Positions 22,936 through 30,157 of a DNA stretch of 64,000 nt are shown here, piece after piece. Within the stretch, counting starts at the first letter, position 1. Every line of letters begins with the position of its first letter. The translations under genes and the position numbers were made by a program. The notes below the pieces were generated by a model. It worked only from the letters and a program-made list of their open reading frames with translations, ran no database searches and was not told the origin of the DNA. The stretch is taken from contig NZ_OCNK01000003.1 of assembly GCF_900230285.1 (NCBI RefSeq), positions 372,001 through 436,000 of the forward strand, given 5' to 3'. This stretch comes from Blastococcus haudaquaticus (lineage in GTDB: Bacteria > Actinomycetota > Actinomycetes > Mycobacteriales > Geodermatophilaceae).

Positions 22936-25413
22936 TCAGAAGACCAGGTCGTCCACGGCCTCGTCGATCTGCTCGTCGGCCGGGTCGTCCACCGGTTCGT
23001 CGGCGGGAGCGGCCGCCCGGTCCCGCAGCGGGTGCCTGCGCCGACCAGCGGGCGTCGGCTCGTCGTGACCGGCGGCGGCCAGCTCGTCGAGGACGACGTC
23101 GAGGACGCGGACGGCGCCGGCCTTGTCGAGCGGGTCGTTGCCGTTGCCGCACTTGGGCGACTGGACGCACGAGGGGCAGCCGTTCTCGCACTCGCAGCTG
23201 GCCACGGTCGCCCGGGTCGCCTGCAGCCATCGGCGGAGGACGCCGAAGCCGCGCTCGGTGAAGCCGGCCCCGCCGGGATGGCCGTCGTAGACGAAGATCG
23301 TGGCCGTCCCGGTGTCGGGGTGCAGCGCGGTCGAGAGCCCGCCGAGGTCCCAGCGGTCGCAGGTGGCCAGCAGCGGCAGGATGCCGATCGCCGCGTGCTC
23401 GGCAGCGTGCAGCGAGCCCGGCAGCGCGACGTCGTCGACCTCGGCCCGCTCGACCGCCCGGTCGCTGAGCGTCCACCACACCGCGCGGGTGCGCAGCTGC
23501 CGGGCAGGCAGGTCCAGGGGGAACTCCGCGAGCACCTCGCCGCTCCCCAGCCGCCGCCGCTGGTAGGCGACCACCTGGTTCGTCACGTCGACGACGCCGG
23601 TGTACGCGGTGACCGTCCCCAGCCGGCGGGTCTGCTCGACCGACACCACGGACAGGTCGGTGACGTCGCGGGCCACCGTCGTCCACTCGGGGTTGTCGGC
23701 GTGCACCACCGCGCAGGCGTCGTCCACGTCGAACTCGTCCACGACGAAGGTGTCGCCCCGGTGCACGTACAGGGCACCCTCGTGGACGGTGGCGTGCGCG
23801 GCCCCGCCGTCGACGGTGCCGAGGAGCCGGCCGGTGCCCGCTTCGATGATCGACACCGGCTCGCCGCCGCTGCCCCGGATGTCCACGTCCGGCCGCCCGC
23901 GCCCGGCCCAGTACCAACCCGCCGGCCGGCGCCGCAGCTGGCCGGCGGCCACGAGCTCCTCGAGCTGGGCCTCCGCCACCGGGCCGCCGAAGTCGGGCAG
24001 GTCGTCGGCCGTGAGCGGGAGCTCGGCGGCGGCGCAGCACAGCTGCGGTCCGAGGACGTAGGGGTTGCCGGGATCGGTGACCGTCGCCTCGATGGGCCGG
24101 CCGAAGACCGCCCGCGGGTGGTGGGCGAGGTAGTGGTCGAGCGGGTCGTCGCGGGCGACGAAGACGACCAGCGACTCCTTCTGCGCCCGGCCCGCCCGGC
24201 CTGCCTGCTGCCACAGCGAGGCCAGCGTGCCGGGATAGCCGGCCAGCACCACCGCGTCGAGGCCGGCGATGTCGATGCCGAGCTCGAGCGCGTTCGTCGT
24301 CGCCACACCCAGGAGGTCCCCGCTCGAGAGCGACCGCTCCAGCTCGCGCCGCTCCTCGGGCAGGTAGCCGCCGCGATAGGAGTCCACCCGGCGGACCAGG
24401 TCGTCGCGGCCCCGGTCGTGCAGCAGCCGCCGGGCCTGCTCCGCGACGGACTCCGCGCTCCGCCGGGACCGGACGAACGCCAGCGTGCGGGCGCCCCGCT
24501 CCACCAGGTCGGCCAGGAGACCCGCGGCGTCCGCGGCTGCCGACCGGCGCAGGGGCGCGCCGTGCTCGCCCAGGCGCTCGGTGAGCGGCGGCTCCCACAG
24601 CGCGAACGTGGCTCCGGGGCGCGGCGAGCCGTCGGTGGTGATCGCCTCGACGGGCGCGCCGACCAGCCGGGTCGCGGCAGCGGCCGGATCGGCCACGGTG
24701 GCCGAGGCCAGCACGAACACCGGCTCGGCGCCGTAGCGGCGGCAGATGCGCCGCAGCCTGCGCAGCACGTGCCCGACGTGCGAGCCGAAGACGCCCCGGT
24801 AGGCGTGGCACTCGTCGATGACGACGTAGGCCACCCGCCGCAGCGTGCTCGACCACTTCTGGTGCGCGGGCAGGATCCCGCGGTGCAGCATGTCGGGGTT
24901 CGTGACGATCCACCGCGAGTGGCGGCGCACCCAGTCGCGCTCCTCGCCGGGGGTGTCCCCGTCGTAGGCGGCCGGTCGCACGGACGCGTCGGCGAGGGCC
25001 GCCACCGACGCCAGCTGGTCGCGCGCCAGCGCCTTCGTCGGTGCCAGGTAGAGCACGCAGGCGCGGGGGTCCTCGGCCAGGCGCGTCAGGGCGGGCAGCT
25101 GGTAGGCCAGCGACTTGCCCGACGCCGTCCCGGTGGCCACCACGACGTGCCTGCCCTCGCGGGCGAGCTGTGCCGCCTCCACCTGGTGCCGCCACGGGGC
25201 GTCGACCCCGCGCTCCTCCAGCCGGGACCGCAGGTCCTGGCCGACCCACCCGGGCCACGGCAGGGTGCTGCTCTCCCGCACCGGCACGTGGTGGACGTGG
25301 GTGACCGGCTGCTCGTCGTCCTCCGTCCCGGCGAGGACCGACGCGAGGAGGTCGGCGCCCGGGAGCACGGCCACGGTGTGGTCGACCCGCCGGACCGGGT
25401 GGAGCGTCGTCAC
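22936..25413 (-). CDS. DEAD/DEAH-box helicase with C-terminal Cys cluster (DUF1998, MrfA/Rv3649 type)
   Basis: 825 aa. Motif I is ATGTASGKS (93-101), motif II DECH (200-203), then SAT (ASATVADP), and in the second RecA lobe GIDIAGLD and QQAGRAGR (motif VI). The C-terminal part ends in a four- or five-Cys cluster (CECENGCPSC, with CVQSPKCG) typical of DUF1998 helicases such as MrfA, a DNA repair helicase for mitomycin lesions. A Lhr-like or MrfA-like 3'-5' role is inferred. The GTG start and the convergent position to the tad operon match the [13 protein letters not shown] order. The last 60 residues are a variable acidic tail. Confidence 0.88.
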   Translation of the reverse strand: MTTLHPVRRVDHTVAVLPGADLLASVLAGTEDDEQPVTHVHHVPVRESSTLPWPGWVGQDLRSRLEERGVDAPWRHQVEAAQLAREGRHVVVATGTASGKSLAYQLPALTRLAEDPRACVLYLAPTKALARDQLASVAALADASVRPAAYDGDTPGEERDWVRRHSRWIVTNPDMLHRGILPAHQKWSSTLRRVAYVVIDECHAYRGVFGSHVGHVLRRLRRICRRYGAEPVFVLASATVADPAAAATRLVGAPVEAITTDGSPRPGATFALWEPPLTERLGEHGAPLRRSAAADAAGLLADLVERGARTLAFVRSRRSAESVAEQARRLLHDRGRDDLVRRVDSYRGGYLPEERRELERSLSSGDLLGVATTNALELGIDIAGLDAVVLAGYPGTLASLWQQAGRAGRAQKESLVVFVARDDPLDHYLAHHPRAVFGRPIEATVTDPGNPYVLGPQLCCAAAELPLTADDLPDFGGPVAEAQLEELVAAGQLRRRPAGWYWAGRGRPDVDIRGSGGEPVSIIEAGTGRLLGTVDGGAAHATVHEGALYVHRGDTFVVDEFDVDDACAVVHADNPEWTTVARDVTDLSVVSVEQTRRLGTVTAYTGVVDVTNQVVAYQRRRLGSGEVLAEFPLDLPARQLRTRAVWWTLSDRAVERAEVDDVALPGSLHAAEHAAIGILPLLATCDRWDLGGLSTALHPDTGTATIFVYDGHPGGAGFTERGFGVLRRWLQATRATVASCECENGCPSCVQSPKCGNGNDPLDKAGAVRVLDVVLDELAAAGHDEPTPAGRRRHPLRDRAAAPADEPVDDPADEQIDEAVDDLVF

Positions 25414-25465
25414 CGGTCCACTGTCACACCTTCTGCCGACGAGCGTCGGCGACGAATGCCATCGC

Positions 25466-25523
25466 TGTGATGCGGCTTACACAACGTCCACGTTCTCTTC
25501 ACTCCATGTGATCTCGCTTACAC
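25466..25523 (+). promoter_or_regulatory. paired direct repeats in the hppA promoter
   Basis: TGTGAT-NNN-GCTTACAC occurs at 25466-25482 and again at 25507-25523, 41 bp apart (14 of 14 fixed positions equal). The second copy contains a TACACT -10-like hexamer (25519-25524), so a bound protein would cover the promoter of hppA, about 108 nt from its start codon. Confidence 0.5.
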
Positions 25524-25631
25524 TCCGGCAGCGTTCGGCGCTCCGGGGTCCCCGGTGTGCCGGGCGGAACCTCCGCCGACCCGGGGAGCACCCACGCCTC
25601 CCGGCGGCTGCCGACCGCTTTGGAGGAACAC

Positions 25632-27896
25632 ATGCCCGACAGTTCGCTGTCCGGCGGGGACCTGGCGCTGGTCGCCATCGTCCTCGTCGTCTCCCTGGCC
25701 GCCCTCGGGTTCGCCGCCTACCTGGTTCGTGCCGTCCTGGCCGCGGACCAGGGCACGGTGAAGATGCGCGAGATCGCGGTGGCGGTGCAGGAAGGCGCGG
25801 CGGCCTATCTGAGGCGGCAGTTCCGCACGCTCGGCGTCTTCGCCGTCATCGTCTTCCTCCTCCTCCTGGTGCTCCCGGTGGCCGACGGCGGCTGGGAGAC
25901 CCGCATCGGACGGGCGATCTTCTTCCTGGTCGGTGCCCTCTTCTCCGCGTCGGTCGGCTTCATCGGCATGACGCTGGCGACGCGCGGCAACGTCCGGGTC
26001 GCGGCCGCGGCCAACGCCGGGGGCTACCTGCCGTCCTTCCGCATCGCCTACCGCACCGGCGGTGTGGTCGGCATGATCACCGTCGGTCTGGGCCTGTTCG
26101 GCGCCGCACTGGCCCTGCTGCTGTTCGACCAGACCGCCCCGATCGTCCTCGAGGGCTTCGGCTTCGGCGGCGCCCTGCTCGCCATGTTCATGCGCGTCGG
26201 CGGCGGCATCTTCACCAAGGCCGCCGACGTGGGCGCCGACCTCGTGGGCAAGGTCGAGGCGGGCATCCCCGAGGACGACCCCCGCAACGCGGCGACCATC
26301 GCCGACAACGTGGGCGACAACGTCGGCGACTGCGCCGGCATGGCGGCCGACCTCTTCGAGTCCTATGCCGTCACCCTGGTCGCGGCCCTGATCCTGGGGC
26401 AGGTCTTCTTCGGCAACGTCGGCATGGTCTTCCCGCTGCTGGTCGCCGGCATCGGCATCATCGCCTCGGTCGTGGGCGTCCTGGCGACCCGGCCGGCCAA
26501 GACGGACTCGAGCGGGATGTCTCCGATCAACCGCGGGTTCTTCACCTCGGCCGCAGCCTCCCTCGTGCTCGTCGCCGCGGCGTCGTTCATCTACCTGCCG
26601 AGCATCTCCGACGGCGTCGACATGGCCGTCAGCCCGCAGGTCCTCGGCTTCGTCTCGGTGCTCATCGGCGTCGTCCTCGCCGCGACCATCCAGCAGCTCA
26701 CCGGCTACTTCACCGAGACCAGCCGCAAGCCGGTCAAGGACATCGGGCGCAGCTCGCTCACCGGCCCGGCGACGGTGATCCTGTCCGGCATCTCGCTGGG
26801 CCTGGAGTCCGCGGTGTACGCCGCGGTCCTCATCGGCGGCGCCGTCTACGGGGCCTTCCTCATCGGTGGCGGTGCCGCGCTGTACGCGGTCGCGCTGGCC
26901 GGCTGCGGCCTGCTCACGACGGCCGGCGTCATCGTCGCGATGGACACCTTCGGACCGGTCAGCGACAACGCGCAGGGGATCGCCGAGATGTCCGGCGACA
27001 TCGACGAGGAGGGCGCTCGCGTCCTGACCGACCTCGACGCCGTCGGAAACACCACCAAGGCCATCACCAAGGGGATCGCGATCGCGACGGCGGTGCTGGC
27101 CGCCACGGCGCTCTTCGGTTCCTACAACGCGCAGATCGCCGTCGCCCTCGACGAGGCCGGCGACACCCTCGGCGACGCCTTCAGCCTGGTGAACCCGAAC
27201 AACGTCGTCGGCGCGGTCCTCGGTGCGGCCGTGGTGTTCTTCTTCTCCGGTCTGGCCATCAGCGCCGTGTCGCGTGCCGCCGGGCGCGTGGTCTTCGAGG
27301 TCCGGGAGCAGTTCCGCACCCGGCCCGGGATCATGGACTACAGCGAGCGGCCCGACTACAGCGCCGTCGTCGACATCTGCACGAAGGACTCGCTGCGCGA
27401 GCTCGCCACCCCCGGGCTGCTCGCCGTCCTCGCGCCGGTCGCCGTAGGCTTCGGGCTCGGCTTCGGCCCGCTCGCGGCCTACCTCGTGGGTGCGATCGCG
27501 GCGGGCACGCTGATGGCGGTCTTCCTCTCCAACTCCGGTGGCGCGTGGGACAACGCCAAGAAGATGGTCGAGGACGGCGCCTACGGCGGGAAGGGCAGCG
27601 AGGCGCACGCGGCGACCGTCATCGGGGACACCGTGGGCGACCCGTTCAAGGACACCGCCGGGCCGGCGATCAACCCGCTGATCAAGGTGATGAACCTGGT
27701 CGCGCTGATCATCGCCCCCGCCGTCGTGGGCCTGTCGGTCGGCGAGGACGCCAACACCACCCTCCGGGTGCTCATCGCGCTGGCGGCAGTCGTCGTCATC
27801 GTCGTGTCCGTGGTGATCTCCAAGCGCCGGTCGGTCGTCGTCGGTGGCGCGCCGTCCGCGACGTCCGACAGGGGCCTCACCGCCTCGGCTCCCTGA
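25632..27896 (+). CDS. hppA: K+-insensitive proton-pumping pyrophosphatase
   Basis: 754 aa, about 16 membrane helices. The PPi-binding run starts KAADVGADLVGKVEAG (196 on), with further EDDPRN and IADNVGDNVGD blocks. GNTTKA has Lys476 where K+-dependent enzymes have Ala, so this is the K+-independent H+ pump class. It couples PPi hydrolysis to proton export and helps run anabolism. The ATG follows GGAGG. It stands alone, with its own repeat-bearing promoter and a 19-bp terminator stem downstream. Confidence 0.96.
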   Translation: MPDSSLSGGDLALVAIVLVVSLAALGFAAYLVRAVLAADQGTVKMREIAVAVQEGAAAYLRRQFRTLGVFAVIVFLLLLVLPVADGGWETRIGRAIFFLVGALFSASVGFIGMTLATRGNVRVAAAANAGGYLPSFRIAYRTGGVVGMITVGLGLFGAALALLLFDQTAPIVLEGFGFGGALLAMFMRVGGGIFTKAADVGADLVGKVEAGIPEDDPRNAATIADNVGDNVGDCAGMAADLFESYAVTLVAALILGQVFFGNVGMVFPLLVAGIGIIASVVGVLATRPAKTDSSGMSPINRGFFTSAAASLVLVAAASFIYLPSISDGVDMAVSPQVLGFVSVLIGVVLAATIQQLTGYFTETSRKPVKDIGRSSLTGPATVILSGISLGLESAVYAAVLIGGAVYGAFLIGGGAALYAVALAGCGLLTTAGVIVAMDTFGPVSDNAQGIAEMSGDIDEEGARVLTDLDAVGNTTKAITKGIAIATAVLAATALFGSYNAQIAVALDEAGDTLGDAFSLVNPNNVVGAVLGAAVVFFFSGLAISAVSRAAGRVVFEVREQFRTRPGIMDYSERPDYSAVVDICTKDSLRELATPGLLAVLAPVAVGFGLGFGPLAAYLVGAIAAGTLMAVFLSNSGGAWDNAKKMVEDGAYGGKGSEAHAATVIGDTVGDPFKDTAGPAINPLIKVMNLVALIIAPAVVGLSVGEDANTTLRVLIALAAVVVIVVSVVISKRRSVVVGGAPSATSDRGLTASAP

Positions 27897-27926
27897 TCAC
27901 CGCCTGATCACAGCGCCCGAGCACAC

Positions 27927-27972
27927 CGCACGGGTCCTCCGGCCGGCGACCGTCGGCCGGAGGACCCGTGCG
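27927..27972 (+). terminator. strong terminator stem-loop after hppA
   Basis: CGCACGGGTCCTCCGGCCG pairs perfectly with CGGCCGGAGGACCCGTGCG: 19 bp with an 8-nt loop, 30 nt after the hppA stop. No T tract follows, as is usual in high-GC actinobacteria. Confidence 0.75.
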
Positions 27973-28032
27973 CCGGGTGTGGAGGGCGCAGGTGGCTGTG
28001 GACGACGGCGCACGCGGCGGCTCTCCGGCTCC

Positions 28033-28038
28033 TACCGT
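28033..28038 (+). promoter_or_regulatory. -10-like hexamer for the helical protein/DUF1023 operon
   Basis: TACCGT, 35 nt before the ATG at 28074, which leaves room for a short leader carrying the AGGAG site. Confidence 0.35.
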
Positions 28039-28073
28039 CCGTGCCCTACCGCCCGGACCCACCAGGAGCCGCC

Positions 28074-28400
28074 ATGTCCTCGCCCAGCCCCGCCGACGCC
28101 TTGCTCCTCAGACCGGACGCGGTGGTGGCCCTCGCCGACGAGCTGACCGTTCTCGCCGCGGAACTGTCCGACGACGCCGACAGCTGCCGCGGTGCGGCCG
28201 GTTCCGTCGCCCGGGCCCTCGACGGCGACGACGGGTGGACGGCCGGTGCGGCGGCGACCGCGTGGGCGGGCCTCGGGGAGGTCCTCGCCGAGCGGGCCGC
28301 GGCGCTGGCCCGGACGATGACCGGCGCGGTCCAGGCATCGCTCGACCACGACGCGGGGCTCGCCGGGGGCATGGGTGCGGAGCCGCGGGGTCCCCGGTGA
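28074..28400 (+). CDS. small helical protein, WXG100-like, partner of DUF1023 hydrolase
   Basis: 108 aa, all-helical by composition, Ala-rich, with no signal peptide. A DGWTAGAAATAWAGL segment (about 57-71) sits where WXG100/ESAT-6 proteins have their W-x-G turn between two long helices, though the exact WxG is absent (WTAG). The start has AGGAG at good spacing. It overlaps the next gene by 4 nt, so the two are made together and may bind each other. Assignment to the WXG100 superfamily is a guess from size, helicity and context. Confidence 0.5.
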   Translation: MSSPSPADALLLRPDAVVALADELTVLAAELSDDADSCRGAAGSVARALDGDDGWTAGAAATAWAGLGEVLAERAAALARTMTGAVQASLDHDAGLAGGMGAEPRGPR

Positions 28401-29866
28401 CGGCGCCCCTCGTGGAGGTGCCCGTCCGGGTGCGGGAGGCCGCGAGCTATGACCTGCCGCTGCTCCGCGGCGCGGTCGGCACGCTGACGGGGGTCGCCGA
28501 GCGCCTGCCCTCATGGCGGGCGCGTCTGGAGGGCGTGGCCCGTTCCGTGGACGCGGGGGACGCCTGGGCGGGCCCGGCGGCGGTCAGTGCAGCCGCCGCG
28601 CTCCGGGAGCTCTCCGCCGCCGGCTGGGCGGTGGAGGGTGCCCTCGCGGACTCGTCCGCCGCCTTCGAACGGCTGTCCACCGAGGCGGACCGGGCGCAGG
28701 ACCTCGCCCGCGAGGCGCTGCTCCGGCTGGAGGCCGCGACGTCGTCGACGACGGAGGTCGCCCTGCCGCTCGCCACGCTCGAGGCCGCGCTCGACCGCGC
28801 GGCGGCCGTCGCCGCGGCTACGGAGGAGGCGGGGCAGACCCTGGCCGGCGTCGGGGTCCGCGACGCCTTCGCCCCCGCCGACTTCTCCGGGCTCACGCGG
28901 TGGGTGCCGGTGGCCGCGCCGGTCTGCGCGCCACCCGGTCCCGCGGGGCCGCCCGATGCCGTCGCGGCGTGGTGGGCGGCCCTCCCGCTGACGGCACAGC
29001 TGTCCGCGCTCCAGGCCGACCCGGCCGGGCTCGGGGGACGCGACGGGCTCCCGGCCTGGGCGCGGGACAGGGCCAACCGTCTCCTCCTGGACGAGGCCCT
29101 CGCGGATCCGGGGACCGATCCCTACACGGCATTCACCGCGGGTGTCGTGGCACGCCGCATCCAGGCGGAGGAAACGGCGGGACGGCACGTCCAGCTCCAC
29201 CTCCTCGACCTGGCCGGTGACCGGGTGGCCCTCGGCCTCGGCGACCTCGACACCGCCGACGCGGTGGCGCTGGTGGTGCCGGGCATCCACAACACCCCCG
29301 GCGACGACCTGGGCGGGCTGGTCGGCAGTGCGCGGGCCGTCGCCGGAGCCGCGCAGGACGCGGCTCCGGCCATGACCCTCGCCACGATGGTGTGGCTCGG
29401 CTACGACAGCCCCAGTGGTGCCGGTCAGATCCTCGGTCGCCGGAACGCGATCGAAGGTGGCGCCGCCCTCGCCACGACCCTGTCCGGGCTCCTGGCGGGC
29501 AGGGCGGCCGTCGCCTCCCCGGACGCGCGCACGTCGGTGCTCGCGCACAGCTACGGCACCGTCGTCGTCGACGAGGCCGCCGACGTCCCGGGGCGGCTGG
29601 CTGCCGACGCCGTGGTCCTCCTGGGCAGCCCCGGCATGGAGGAGGACGCCGACAGCCTCGAGGTCCCGGAGGTGTACGACGCCGCCTCCCCGGACGATTT
29701 CGTGGTCGCCTCCCGGTGGTTCGGCCGGTCGACGGCGTCCGAGCGGTTCGACTCGGCCGGGCTGCCGGTCGACCCGGACACCGGACACTCCGACTACTAC
29801 GACCCCGACCTGCCCACGCTGGCCGCGATCGGGCGGGTGGTGGCGGGGGTGCCGGACCCCCGCTGA
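28397..29866 (+). CDS. DUF1023 alpha/beta hydrolase with N-terminal helical domain
   Basis: 489 aa. Residues about 1-200 are long Ala/Glu-rich helices resembling the paired helices of WXG/LXG proteins; residues about 240-480 are an alpha/beta hydrolase of the DUF1023 group with PGIHNTPGDD, the nucleophile elbow AHSYGT (Ser385) and a late HSDYYDPD that holds the His. Such two-part proteins are common in actinobacteria and some go through ESX-like export; lipase or esterase activity is expected but unproved. GTG start coupled to the upstream small gene. Confidence 0.78.
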   Translation: MTAPLVEVPVRVREAASYDLPLLRGAVGTLTGVAERLPSWRARLEGVARSVDAGDAWAGPAAVSAAAALRELSAAGWAVEGALADSSAAFERLSTEADRAQDLAREALLRLEAATSSTTEVALPLATLEAALDRAAAVAAATEEAGQTLAGVGVRDAFAPADFSGLTRWVPVAAPVCAPPGPAGPPDAVAAWWAALPLTAQLSALQADPAGLGGRDGLPAWARDRANRLLLDEALADPGTDPYTAFTAGVVARRIQAEETAGRHVQLHLLDLAGDRVALGLGDLDTADAVALVVPGIHNTPGDDLGGLVGSARAVAGAAQDAAPAMTLATMVWLGYDSPSGAGQILGRRNAIEGGAALATTLSGLLAGRAAVASPDARTSVLAHSYGTVVVDEAADVPGRLAADAVVLLGSPGMEEDADSLEVPEVYDAASPDDFVVASRWFGRSTASERFDSAGLPVDPDTGHSDYYDPDLPTLAAIGRVVAGVPDPR

Positions 29867-29982
29867 CCGGGACGCGAGCCCGCGGCACGGGTGACGGGGA
29901 ACACGTGGGCGCCGGCGACGTTGACGAGGGTGACGGCACGCCCACGGTGGGTCGCCCCCGGCGCCTGGTCCGGTGCGTGGCT

Positions 29983-29988
29983 TACCGT
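29983..29988 (+). promoter_or_regulatory. -10-like hexamer upstream of topA
   Basis: TACCGT, 170 nt before the topA start. It would give a long leader containing the 11-bp tandem repeats. No convincing -35 is seen. Confidence 0.3.
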
Positions 29989-30104
29989 GGCCCGCCGGAG
30001 GGGATTTCCGCGGCGACGCCCGCCGGAGCTCGGGGAGGCCGCCCGTTCGCACGGGCGACGCGCCCCGGCACCGGTCAGCCGTCCGCACCCGTCCTCGACA
30101 CGAA

Positions 30105-30148
30105 GCACCACGGAAGCACCACCGCAGCACCACCGCAGCACCACCGAC
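30105..30148 (+). repeat. four tandem 11-bp repeats just upstream of topA
   Basis: Units GCACCACGGAA, GCACCACCGCA, GCACCACCGCA and GCACCACCGAC run head to tail and stop 9 nt before the GTG; the ribosome site ACAGGAG follows directly. The period is close to one helical turn. They lie in the leader or promoter of a supercoiling enzyme gene. Confidence 0.75.
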
Positions 30149-30157
30149 AGGAGCACC

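Noticed and set aside
25466-25523. CRP/GlxR sites upstream of hppA
   Set aside because: The elements look like TGTG...CACA but the half-site distance is 10 nt instead of 8, and the two copies are direct repeats.
30105-30148. CRISPR-like repeats upstream of topA
   Set aside because: Units are 11 bp with no spacers and no cas genes; simple tandem repeats.
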